In this document: positions 12,293-26,200 of the stretch, in pieces
Position numbering within the stretch: position 1 is the first letter of the stretch
Layout of the letters: every line of letters starts with the position of its first letter
Assembly: GCF_029852145.1 (NCBI RefSeq)
Contig: NW_026643289.1
Coordinates: 310,001 to 374,000 of the forward strand
Length of the DNA: 64,000 nucleotides
Reading direction: 5' to 3'
From: Microplitis mediator
Taxonomy: Eukaryota; Arthropoda; Insecta; Hymenoptera; Braconidae
Position numbers and translations under genes: made by a program
Notes under the pieces: model-generated
What the model was told of the DNA's origin: nothing
What the model saw: the letters and a program-made list of their open reading frames with translations, nothing else
Database searches by the model: none

Positions 12293-15200
12293 CAAAGTAC
12301 TATCACTTAATTTTTTGCCAATCAGTTGTACTTTGTGTCATTTTTTGACATATATAAATTTTTTCCTTTTTTTTTCTTAATCTGACATAGTTGTCTTTTA
12401 TATTATATTTTTGGCTCTTAAGTTTACCACCATAACTTAAGTTTTTTCAATATGTGCGATTATGTTTAGTAGTTTTTGTCTTTTGTACGTTAACATATAA
12501 AATTGTAAGCATTTGTATGCGTACTTTATGAACAGCCGACAACTCATACTAGTACGAGCCGGCGTGAAAATGAATTGTTATTTTCATTCAAATAACATGC
12601 AAGTATATGGCGGCGGATAGTTTGCAAAGTACTATCACTTAATTTTTTGCCAATCACTTGTACTTTGTGTCATTTTTTGACATATATAAATTTTTTCCTT
12701 TATTTTTCTTAATCTGACATAGTTGTCTTTCATATTATATTTTTGGCTCTTAAGTTTACCACCATAACTTAAGTTTTTTCAATATGTGCCATTATGTTTA
12801 GTAGTTTTTGACTTTTGTACGTTAACATATAAAATTGTAAGCATTTGTATGCTTACTTTATGAACAGCCGACAACTCATACTAGTACGAGCCGGCGTTCA
12901 AATGAATTGTTATTTTCATTCAAATAACATACAAGTATATGGCGGCGGATAGTTTGCAAAGTACTATCACTTAATTTTTTGCCAATCACTTGTACTTTGT
13001 GTCATTTTTTGACATCTATAAATTTTTTGTTTTTTTTTTCTTAATCTGACATAGTTGTCTTTTATATTATGTTTTGGCTCTTAAGTTTACCACCATAACT
13101 TAAGTTTTTTCAATATGTGCCATTATGTTTAGTAGTTTTTGTCTTTTGTACGTTATCATATAAAATTGTAAGCATTTGTATGCGTACTTTATGAACAGCC
13201 GACAACTCATACTAGTACGAGCCGGCGTTAAAATGAATTGTTATTTTCATTCAAATAACATACAAGTATATGGCGGCGGATAGTTTGCAAAGTCTTATCA
13301 CTTAATTTTTTGCCAATCACTTGTACTTTGTGTCATTTTTTGACATATATAAATTTTTTCCTCTATTTTTCTTAATCTGACATAGTTGTCTTTTATATTA
13401 TATTTTTGGCTCTTAAGTTTACCACCATAACTTAAGTTTTTTCAATATGTGCCATTATGTTTAGTAGTTTTTGTCTTTTGTACGTTAACATATAAAATTG
13501 TAAGCATTTGTATGCTTACTTTATGAACAGCCGACAACTCATACTAGTACGAGCCGGCGTTCAAATGAATTGTTATTTTCATTCAAATAACATACAAGTA
13601 TATGGTGGCGGATACTTTGCAAAGTACTATCACTTAATTTTTTGCCAATCACTTGTACTTTGTGTCATTTTTTGACATATATAAATTTTTTTCTTTTTTT
13701 TTCTTAATCTGACATAGTTGTCTTTTATATTATGTTTTGGCTCTTAAGTTTACCACCATAACTTAAGTTTTTTCAATATGTGCCATTATGTTTAGTAGTT
13801 TTTGTCTTTTGTACGTTATCATATAAAATTGTAAGCATTTGTATGCGTACTTTATGAACAGCCGACAACTCATACTAGTACGAGCCGGCGTTAAAATGAA
13901 TCGTTATTTTCATTCAAATAACATACAAGTATATGGCGGTGGATAGTTTGCAAAGTACTATCACTTAATTTTCTGCCAATCAGTTGTACTTTGTGTCATT
14001 TTTTGTCATATCTAAATTTTTTCCTTTTTTTTTCTTAATCTGACATAGTTGTCTTTTATATTATATTTTTGGCTCTTAAGTTTACCACCATAACTTAAGT
14101 TTTTTCAATATGTGCCATTATGTTTAGTAGTTTTTGTGTTTTGTACGTTATCATATAAAATTGTAAGCATTTGTATGCGTACTTTCTGAACAGCCGACAA
14201 CTCATACTAGTACGAGCCGGCGTTAAAATAAATTGTTATTTTCATTCAAATAACATACAAGTATATGGCGGCGGATAGTTTGCAAAGTACTATCACTTAA
14301 TTTTTTGCCAATCACTTGTACTTTGTGTCATTTTTTGACATCTATAAATTTTTCCTTTTTTTTTTCTTAATCTGACATAGTTGTCTTTTATATTATATTT
14401 CTGGCTCTTAAGTTTACCACTATAACTTAAGTTCTTTCAATATGTGCCATTATGTTTAGTAGTTTTTGTCTTTTGTACGTTAACATATAAAATTGTAAGC
14501 ATTTGTATGCGTACTTTATGAACAGCCGACAACTCATACTAGTACGAGCCGGCGTTAAAATGAATTGTTATTTTCATTCAAATAACATGCAAGTATATGG
14601 CGGCGGATAGTTTGCAAAGTACTATCACTTAATTTTTTGCCAATCACTTGTACTTTGTGTCATTTTTTGACATATATAAATTTTTTCCTTTATTTTTTCT
14701 TAATCTGACATAGTTGTCTTTCATATTATATTTTTGGCTCTTAAGTTTACCACCATAACTTAAGTTTTTTCAATATGTGCCATTATGTTTAGTAGTTTTT
14801 GTCTTTTGTACGTTAACATATAAAATTGTAAGCATTTGTATGCTTACTTTATGAACAGCCGACAACTCATACTAGTACGAGCCGGCGTTCAAATGAATTG
14901 TTATTTTCATTCAAATAACATACAAGTATATGGCGGCGGATAGTTTGCAAAGTACTATCACTTAATTTTTTGCCAATCACTTGTACTTTGTGTCATTTTT
15001 TGACATCTATAAATTTTTTCTTTTTTTTTTCTTAATCTGACATAGTTGTCTTTTATATTATGTTTTGGCTCTTAAGTTTACCACCATAACTTAAGTTTTT
15101 TCAATATGTGCCATTATGTTTAGTAGTTTTTGTCTTTTGTACGTTATCATATAAAATTGTAAGCATTTGTATGCGTACTTTATGAACAGCCGACAACTCA

Positions 15201-17300
15201 TACTAGTACGAGCCGGCGTTCAAATGAATTGTTATTTTCATTCAAATAACATACAAGTATATGGCGGCGGATAGTTTGCAAAGTCTTATCACTTAATTTT
15301 TTGCCAATCACTTGTACTTTGTGTCATTTTTTGACATATATAAATTTTTTCCTCTATTTTTCCTAATCTGACATAGTTGTCTTTTATATTATATTTTTGG
15401 CTCTTAAGTTTACCACCATAACTTAAGTTTTTTCAATATGTGCCATTATGTTTAGTAGTTTTTGTCTTTTGTACGTTAACATATAAAATTGTAAGCATTT
15501 GTATGCTTACTTTATGAACAGCCGACAACTCATACTAGTACGAGCCGGCGTTCAAATGAATTGTTATTTTCATTCAAATAACATACAAGTATATGGTGGC
15601 GGATACTTTGCAAAGTACTATCACTTAAATTTTTGCCAATCAGTTGTACTTTGTGTCATTTTTTGACATATATAAATTTTTTCCTTTTTTTTTCTTAATC
15701 TGACATAGTTGTTTTTTATATTATATTTTTGACTCTTAAGTTTACCACCATAACTTAAGTTTTTTCAATATGTGCCATTATGTTTAGTAGTTTTTGTCTT
15801 TTGTACGTTAACATATAAAATTGTAAGCATTTGTATGCGTACTTTATGAACAGCCGACAACTCATACTAGTACGAGCCGGCGTTAAAATGAATTGTTATT
15901 TTCATTCAAATAACATACAAGTATATGGCGGCGGATAGTTTGCAAAGTACTATCACTTAATTTTTTGCCAATCACTTGTACTTTGTGTCATTTTTTGACA
16001 TCTATAAATTTTTTCTTTTTTTTTTCTTAATCTGACATAGTTGTCTTTTATATTATATTTTTGGCTCTTAAGTTTACCACCATAACTTAAATTCTTTCAA
16101 TATGTGCCATTATGTTTAGTAGTTTTTGTCTTTTGTACGTTAACATATAAAATTGTAAGCATTTGTATGCGTACTTTATGAACAGCCGACAACTCATACT
16201 AGTACGAGCCGGCGTTAAAATGAATTGTTATTTTCATTCAAATAACATGCAAGTATATGGCGGCGGATAGTTTGCAAAGTACTATCACTTAATTTTTTGC
16301 CAATCACTTGTACTTTGTGTCATTTTCTGACATATATAAATTTTTTCCTTTATTTTTCTTAATCTGACATAGTTGTCTTTCATATTATATTTTTGGCTCT
16401 TAAGTTTACCACCATAACTTAAGTTTTTTCAATATGTGCCATTATGTTTAGTAGTTTTTGTCTTTTGTACGTTAACATATAAAATTGTAAGCATTTGTAT
16501 GCGTACTTTATGAACAGCCGACAACTCATACTAGTACGAGCCGGCGTTAAAATGAATTGTTATTTTCATTCAAATAACATACAAGTATATGGTGGCGGAT
16601 ACTTTGCAAAGTACTATCACTTAATTTTTTGCCAATCAGTTGTACTTTGTGTCATTTTTTGACATATATAAATTTTTTTCTTTTTTTTTCTTAATCTGAC
16701 ATAGTTGTCTTTTATATTATATTTTTGGCTCTTAAGTTTACCACCATAACTTAAGTTTTTTCAATATGTGCCATTATGTTTAGTAGTTTTTGTCTTTTGT
16801 TCGTTATCATATAATATTGTAAGCATTTGTATGCGTACATTATGAACAGCCGACAACTCATACTAGTACGAGCCAGCGTTAAAATGAATTGTTATTTTCA
16901 TTCAAATAACATACAAGTATATGGCGGCGGATAGTTTGCAAAGTACTATCACTTAATTTTTTGCCAATCACTTGTACTTTGTGTCATTTTTTGACGTCTA
17001 TAAATTTTTTCTTTTTTTTTTCTTAATCTGACATAGTTGTCTTTTATATTATATTTTTGGCTCTTAAGTTTACCACCATAACTTAAGTTCTTTCAATATG
17101 TGCCATTATGTTTAGTAGTTTTTGTCTTTTGTACGTTAACATATAAAATTGTAAGCATTTGTATGCGTACATTATGAACAGCCGACAACTCATACTAGTA
17201 CGAGCCGGCGTTAAAATGAATTGTTATTTTCATTCAAATAACATGCAAGTATATGGCGGCGGATAGTTTGCAAAGTACTATCACTTAATTTTTTGCCAAT
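12293..17300. repeat. Mixed satellite monomers without a clean HOR
   Basis: About 15 monomers belong to a different subfamily from the 1-12 kb domain. They carry TATTATGTTTTGG (2 bp shorter), GTTATCATATAAAA, AAAGTCTTATCAC, AAGTTCTTTC and TTTGTCATATC variants. Some recur 13 monomers later: GAATCGTTATT is at 13898 and again at 18213. No gene or other element is visible. Confidence 0.75.
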
Positions 17301-20300
17301 CACTTGTACTTTGTGTCATTTTTTGACATATATAAATTTTTTCCTCTATTTTTCTTAATCTGACATAGTTGTCTTTTATATTATATTTTTGGCTCTTAAG
17401 TTTACCACCATAACTTAAGTTTTTTCAATATGTGCCATTATGTTTAGTAGTTTTTGTCTTTTGTACGTTAACATATAAAATTGTAAGCATTTGTATGCTT
17501 ACTTTATGAACAGCCGACAACTCATACTAGTACGAGCCGGCGTTAAAATGAATTGTTATTTTCATTCAAATAACATACAAGTATATGGCGGCGGATAGTT
17601 TGCAAAGTACTATCACTTAATTTTCTGCCAATCAGTTGTACTTTGTGTCATTTTTTGACATATCTAAATTTTTTCCTTTTTTTTTCTTAATCTGACATAG
17701 TTGTCTTTTATATTATATTTTTGGCTCTTAAGTTTACCACCATAACTTAAGATTTTTCAATATGTGCCATTATGTTTAGTAGTTTTTGTCTTTTGTACGT
17801 TAACATATAAAATTGTAAGCATTTGTATGCGTACTTTATGAACAGCCGACAACTCATACTAGTACGAGCCGGCGTTAAAATGAATTGTTATTTTCATTCA
17901 AATAACATGCAAGTATATGGCGGCGGATAGTTTGCAAAGTACTATCACTTAATTTTTTGCCAATCACTTGTACTTTGTGTCATTTTTTGACATATATAAA
18001 TTTTTTTCTTTTTTTTTCTTAATCTGACATAGTTGTCGTTTATATTATGTTTTGGCTCTTAAGTTTACCACCATAACTTAAGTTTTTTCAATATGTGCCA
18101 TTATGTTTAGTAGTTTTTGTCTTTTGTACGTTATCATATAAAATTGTAAGCATTTGTATGCGTACTTTATGAACAGCCGACAACTCATACTAGTACGAGC
18201 CGGCGTTAAAATGAATCGTTATTTTCATTCAAATAACATACAAGTATATGGCGGTGGATAGTTTGCAAAGTACTATCACTTAATTTTCTGCCAATCAGTT
18301 GTACTTTGTGTCATTTTTTGTCATATCTAAATTTTTTCCTTTTTTTTTCTTAATCTGACATAGTTGTCTTTTATATTATATTTTTGGCTCTTAAGTTTAC
18401 CACCATAACTTAAGTTTTTTCAATATGTGCCATTATGTTTAGTAGTTTTTGTCTTTTGTACGTTATCATATAAAATTGTAAGCATTTGTATGCGTACTTT
18501 ATGAACAGCCGACAACTCATACTAGTACGAGCCGGCGTTAAAATGAATTGTTATTTTCATTCAAATAACATACACGTATATGGCGGCGGATAGTTTGCAA
18601 AGTACTATCACTTAATTTTTTGCCAATCACTTGTACTTTGTGTCTTTTTTTGACATCTATAAATTTTTCCTTTTTTTTTTCTTAATCTGACATAGTTGTC
18701 TTTTATATTATATTTTTGGCTCTTAAGTTTACCACTATAACTTAAGTTCTTTCAATATGTGCCATTATGTTTAGTAGTTTTTGTCTTTTGTACGTTAACA
18801 TATAAAATTGTAAGCATTTGTATGCTTACTTTATGAACAGCCGACAACTCATACTAGTACGAGCCGGCGTTCAAATGAATTGTTATTTTCATTCAAATAA
18901 CATACAAGTATATGGTGGCGGATACTTTGCAAAGTACTATCACTTAATTTTTTGCCAATCAGTTGTACTTTGTGTCATTTTTTGACATATATAAATTTTT
19001 TTCTTTTTTTTTCTTAATCTGACATAGTTGTCTTTTATATTATATTTTTGGCTCTTAAGTTTACCACCATAACTTAAGTTTTGTCAATATTTGCCATTAT
19101 GTTTAGTAGTTTTTGTCTTTTGTACGTTATCATATAAAATTGTAAGCATTTGTATGCGTACTTTATGAACAGCCGACAACTCATACTTGTACGAGCCAGC
19201 GTTAAAATGAATTGTTATTTTCATTCAAATACCATACAAGTATATGGCGGCGGATAGTTTGCAAAGTACTATCACTTAATTTTTTGCCAATCACTTGTAC
19301 TTTGTGTCATTTTTTGACATCTATAAATTTTTTCTTTTTTTTTTCTTAATCTGACATAGTTGTCTTTTATATTATATTTTTGGCTCTTAAGTTTACCACC
19401 ATAACTTAAGTTCTTTCAATATGTGCCATTATGTTTAGTAGTTTTTGTCTTTTGTACGTTAACATATAAAATTGTAAGCATTTGTATGCGTACTTTATGA
19501 ACAGCCGACAACTCATACTAGTACGAGCCGGCGTTAAAATGAATTGTTATTTTCATTCAAATAACATGCAAGTATATGGCGGCGGATAGTTTGCAAAGTA
19601 CTATCACTTAATTTTTTGCCAATCACTTGTACTTTGTGTCATTTTTTGACATATATAAATTTTTTCCTCTATTTTTCTTAATCTGACATAGTTGTCTTTT
19701 ATATTATATTTTTGGCTCTTAAGTTTACCACCATAACTTAAGTTTTTTCAATATGTGCCATTATGTTTAGTAGTTTTTGTCTTTTGTACGTTAACATATA
19801 AAATTGTAAGCATTTGTATGCTTACTTTATGAACAGCCGACAACTCATACTAGTACGAGCCGGCGTTCAAATGAATTGTTATTTTCATTCAAATAACATA
19901 CAAGTATATGGTGGCGGATACTTTGCAAAGTACTATCACTTAAATTTTTGCCAATCAGTTGTACTTTGTGTCATTTTTTGACATATATAAATTTTTTTCT
20001 TTATTTTTCTTAATCTGACATAGTTGTCGTTCATATTATATTTTTTGCTCTTAAGTTTACCACCATAACTTAAGTTTTTTCAATATGTGCCATTATGTTT
20101 AGTAGTTTTTGTCATTTGTACGTTAACATATAAAATTGTAAGCATTTGTATGTGTACTTTATGAACAGCCGACAACTCATACTAGTACGAGCCGGCGTTA
20201 AAATGAATTGTTATTTTCATTCAAATAACATACAAGTATATGGCGGCGGATAGTTTGCAAAGTACTATCACTTAATTTTCTGCCAATCAGTTGTACTTTG

Positions 20301-23270
20301 TGTCATTTTTTGACATATCTAAATTTTTTCCTTTTTTTTTCTTAATCTGACATAGTTGTCTTTTATATTATATTTTTGGCTCTTAAGTTTACCACCATAA
20401 CTTAAGTTTTTTCAATATGTGCCATTATGTTTAGTAGTTTTTGTCTTTTGTACGTTAACATATAAAATTGTAAGCATTTGTATGCGTACTTTATGAACAG
20501 CCGACAACTCATACTAGTACGAGCCGGCGTTAAAATGAATTGTTATTTTCATTCAAATAACATGCAAGTATATGGCGGCGGATAGTTTGCAAAGTACTAT
20601 CACTTAATTTTTTGCCAATCACTTGTACTTTGTGTCATTTTTTGACATCTATAAATTTTTTCTTTTTTTTTTCTTAATCTGACATAGTTGTCTTTTATAT
20701 TATGTTTTGGCTCTTAAGTTTACCACCATAACTTAAGTTTTTTCAATATGTGCCATTATGTTTAGTAGTTTTTGTCTTTTGTACGTTATCATATAAAATT
20801 GTAAGCATTTGTATGCGTACTTTATGAACAGCCGACAACTCATACTAGTACGAGCCGGCGTTAAAATGAATTGTTATTTTCATTCAAATAACATACAAGT
20901 ATATGGCGGCGGATAGTTTGCAAAGTCTTATCACTTAATTTTTTGCCAATCACTTGTACTTTGTGTCATTTTTTGACATATATAAATTTTTTCCTCTATT
21001 TTTCTTAATCTGACATAGTTGTCTTTTATATTATATTTTTGGCTCTTAAGTTTACCACCATAACTTAAGTTTTTTCAATATGTGCCATTATGTTTAGTAG
21101 TTTTTGTCTTTTGTACGTTAACATATAAAATTGTAAGCATTTGTATGCTTACTTTATGAACAGCCGACAACTCATACTAGTACGAGCCGGCGTTCAAATG
21201 AATTGTTATTTTCATTCAAATAACATACAAGTATATGGTGGCGGATACTTTGCAAAGTACTATCACTTAAATTTTTGCCAATCAGTTGTACTTTGTGTCA
21301 TTTTTTGACATATATAAATTTTTTTCTTTATTTTTCTTAATCTGACATAGTTGTCGTTCATATTATATTTTTGGCTCTTAAGTTTACCACCATAACTTAA
21401 GTTTTTCAATATGTGCCATTATGTTTAGTAGTTTTTGTCTTTTGTACGTTATCATATAAAATTGTAAGCATTTGTATGCGTACTTTATGAACAGCCGACA
21501 ACTCATACTAGTACGAGCCGGCGTTAAAATGAATTGTTATTTTCATTCAAATAACATACAAGTATATGGCGGCGGATAGTTTGCAAAGTACTATCACTTA
21601 ATTTTTTGCCAATCACTTGTACTTTGTGTCATTTTTTGACATCTATAAATTTTTTCTTTTTTTTTTCTTAATCTGACATAGTTGTCTTTTATATTATATT
21701 TTTGGCTCTTAAGTTTACCACTATAACTTAAGTTCTTTCAATATGTGCCATTATGTTTAGTAGTTTTTGTCTTTTGTACGTTAACATATAAAATTGTAAG
21801 CATTTGTATGCGTACTTTATGAACAGCCGACAACTCATACTAGTACGAGCCGGCGTTAAAATGAATTGTTATTTTCATTCAAATAACATGCAAGTATATG
21901 GCGGCGGATAGTTTGCAAAGTACTATCACTTAATTTTTTGCCAATCACTTGTACTTTGTGTCATTTTTTGACATATATAAATTTTTTCCTTTATTTTTCT
22001 TAATCTGACATACTTGTCTTTCATATTATATTTTTGGCTCTTAAGTTTACCACCATAACTTAAGTTTTTTCAATATGTGCCATTATGTTTAGTAGTTTTT
22101 GTCTTTTGTACGTTAACATATAAAATTGTAAGCATTTGTATGCTTACTTTATGAACAGCCGACAACTCATACTAGTACGAGCCGGCGTTCAAATGAATTG
22201 TTATTTTCATTCAAATAACATACAAGTATATGGTGGCGGATACTTTGCAAAGTACTATCACTTAATTTTTTGCCAATCAGTTGTACTTTGTGTCATTTTT
22301 TGACATATATAAATTTTTTTCTTTTTTTTTCTTAATCTGACATAGTTGTCTTTTATATTATATTTTTGGCTCTTAAGTTTACCACCATAACTTAAGTTTT
22401 TTCAATATGTGCCATTATGTTTAGTAGTTTTTGTCTTTTGTACGTTATCATATAAAATTGTAAGCATTTGTATGCGTACTTTATGAACAGCCGACAACTC
22501 ATACTTGTACGAGCCAGCGTTAAAATGAATTGTTATTTTCATTCAAATAACATACAAGTATATGGCGGCGGATAGTTTGCAAAGTACTATCACTTAATTT
22601 TTTGCCAATCACTTGTACTTTGTGTCATTTTTTGACATCTATAAATTTTTTCTTTTTTTTTTCTTAATCTGACATAGTTGTCTTTTATATTATATTTTTG
22701 GCTCTTAAGTTCACCACCATAACTTAAGTTCTTTCAATATGTGCCATTATGTTTAGTAGTTTTTGTCTTTTGTACGTTAACATATAAAATTGTAAGCATT
22801 TGTATGCGTACTTTATGAACAGCCGACAACTCATACTAGTACGAGCCGGCGTTAAAATGAATTGTTATTTTCTTTCAAATAACATGCAAGTATATGGCGG
22901 CGGATAGTTTGCAAAGTACTATCACTTAATTTTTTGCCAATCACTTGTACTTTGTGTCATTTTTTGACATATATAAATTTTTTCCTCTATTTTTCTTAAT
23001 CTGACATAGTTGTCTTTTATATTATATTTTTGGCTCTTAAGTTTACCACCATAACTGAAGTTTTTTCAATATGTGCCATTATGTTTAGTAGTTTTTGTCT
23101 TTTGTACGTTAACATATAAAATTGTAAGCATTTGTATGCTTACTTTATGAACAGCCGACAACTCATACTAGTACGAGCCGGCGTTCAAATGAATTGTTAT
23201 TTTCATTCAAATAACATACAAGTATATGGTGGCGGATACTTTGCAAAGTACTATCACTTAAATTTTTGCC
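17300..23270. repeat. 18-monomer HOR, copy 1
   Basis: Private variants recur at an offset of exactly 5973 bp. Pairs are AAGATTTTTCAA (17751 and 23724), TGTCGTTTATATTATG (18035 and 24008), TTGTCAATATTTGCC (19081 and 25054), AATACCATAC (19231 and 25204), TATGTGTAC (20151 and 26124) and CATACTTGTC (22011 and 27984). The left edge is placed where agreement at this offset begins, between about 17290 and 17345. Edges are approximate. Confidence 0.85.
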
Positions 23271-26200
23271 AATCAGTTGTACTTTGTGTCATTTTTTGAC
23301 ATATATAAATTTTTTCCTCTATTTTTCTTAATCTGACATAGTTGTCTTTTATATTATATTTTTGGCTCTTAAGTTTACCACCATAACTTAAGTTTTTTCA
23401 ATATGTGCCATTATGTTTAGTAGTTTTTGTCTTTTGTACGTTAACATATAAAATTGTAAGCATTTGTATGCTTACTTTATGAACAGCCGACAACTCATAC
23501 TAGTACGAGCTGGCGTTAAAATGAATTGTTATTTTCATTCAAATAACATACAAGTATATGGCAGCGGATAGTTTGCAAAGTACTATCACTTAATTTTCTG
23601 CCAATCAGTTGTACTTTGTGTCATTTTTTGACATATCTAAATTTTATCCTTTTTTTTTCTTAATCTGACATAGTTGACTTTTATATTATATTTTTGGCTC
23701 TTAAGTTTACCACCATAACTTAAGATTTTTCAATATGTGCCATTATGTTTAGTAGTTTTTGTCTTTTGTACGTTAACATATAAAATTGTAAGCATTTGTA
23801 TGCGTACTTTATGAACAGCCGACAACTCATACTAGTACGAGCCGGCGTTAAAATGAATTGTTATTTTTATTCAAATAACATGCAAGTATATGGCGGCGGA
23901 TAGTTTGCAAAGTACTATCACTTAATTTTTTGCCAATCACTTGTACTTTGTGTCATTTTTTGACATATATAAATTTTTTTCTTTTTTTTTCTTAATCTGA
24001 CATAGTTGTCGTTTATATTATGTTTTGGCTCTTAAGTTTACCACCATAATTTAAGTTTTTTCAATATGTGCCATTATGTTTAGTAGTTTTTGTCTTTTGT
24101 ACGTTATCATATAAAATTGTAAGCATTTGTATGCGTACTTTATGAACAGCCGACAACTCATACTAGTACGAGCCGGCGTTAAAATGAATCGTTATTTTCA
24201 TTCAAATAACATACAAGTATATGGCGGTGGATAGTTTGCAAAGTACTATCACTTAATTTTCTGCCAATCAGTTGTACTTTGTGTCATTTTTTGTCATATC
24301 TAAATTTTTTCCTTTTTTTTTCTTAATCTGACATAGTTGTCTTTTATATTATATTTTTGGCTCTTAAGTTTACCACCATAACTTAAGTTTTTTCAATATG
24401 TGCCATTATGTTTAGTAGTTTTTGTCTTTTGTACGTTATCATATAAAATTGTAAGCATTTGTATGCGTACTTTATGAACAGCCGACAACTCATACTAGTA
24501 CGAGCCGGCGTTAAAATGAATTGTTATTTTCATTCAAATAACATACAAGTATATGGCGGCGGATAGTTTGCAAAGTACTATCACTTAATTTTTTGCCAAT
24601 CACTTGTACTTTGTGTCTTTTTTTGACATCTATAAATTTTTCCTTTTTTTTTTCTTAATCTGACATAGTTGTCTTTTATATTATATTTTTGGCTCTTAAG
24701 TTTACCACTATAACTTAAGTTCTTTCAATATGTGCCATTATGTTTAGTAGTTTTTGTCTTTTGTACGTTAACATATAAAATTGTAAGCATTTGTATGCTT
24801 ACTTTATGAACAGCCGACAACTCATACTAGTACGAGCCGGCGTTCAAATGAATTGTTATTTTCATTCAAATAACATACAAGTATATGGTGGCGGATACTT
24901 TGCAAAGTACTATCACTTAATTTTTTGCCAATCAGTTGTACTTTGTGTCATTTTTTGACATATATAAATTTTTTTCTTTTTTTTTCTTAATCTGACATAG
25001 TTGTCTTTTATATTATATTTTTGGCTCTTAAGTTTACCACCATAACTTAAGTTTTGTCAATATTTGCCATTATGTTTAGTAGTTTTTGTCTTTTGTACGT
25101 TATCATATAAAATTGTAAGCATTTGTATGCGTACTTTATGAACAGCCGACAACTCATACTTGTACGAGCCAGCGTTAAAATGAATTGTTATTTTCATTCA
25201 AATACCATACAAGTATATGGCGGCGGATAGTTTGCAAAGTACTATCACTTAATTTTTTGCCAATCACTTGTACTTTGTGTCATTTTTTGACATCTATAAA
25301 TTTTTTCTTTTTTTTTTCTTAATCTGACATAGTTGTCTTTTATATTATATTTTTGGCTCTTAAGTTTACCACCATAACTTAAGTTCTTTCAATATGTGCC
25401 ATTATGTTTAGTAGTTTTTGTCTTTTGTACGTTAACATATAAAATTGTAAGCATTTGTATGCGTACTTTATGAACAGCCGACAACTCATACTAGTACGAG
25501 CCGGCGTTAAAATGAATTGTTATTTTCATTCAAATAACATGCAAGTATATGGCGGCGGATAGTTTGCAAAGTACTATCACTTAATTTTTTGCCAATCACT
25601 TGTACTTTGTGTCATTTTTTGACATATATAAATTTTTTCCTCTATTTTTCTTAATCTGACATAGTTGTCTTTTATATTATATTTTTGGCTCTTAAGTTTA
25701 CCACCATAACTTAAGTTTTTTCAATATGTGCCATTATGTTTAGTAGTTTTTGTCTTTTGTACGTTAACATATAAAATTGTAAGCATTTGTATGCTTACTT
25801 TATGAACAGCCGACAACTCATACTAGTACGAGCCGGCGTTCAAATGAATTGTTATTTTCATTCAAATAACATACAAGTATATGGTGGCGGATACTTTGCA
25901 AAGTACTATCACTTAAATTTTTGCCAATCAGTTGTACTTTGTGTCATTTTTTGACATATATAAATTTTTTTCTTTATTTTTCTTAATCTGACATAGTTGT
26001 CGTTCATATTATATTTTTTGCTCTTAAGTTTACCACCATAACTTAAGTTTTTTCAATATGTGCCATTATGTTTAGTAGTTTTTGTCTTTTGTACGTTAAC
26101 ATATAAAATTGTAAGCATTTGTATGTGTACTTTATGAACAGCCGACAACTCATACTAGTACGAGCCGGCGTTAAAATGAATTGTTATTTTCATTCAAATA

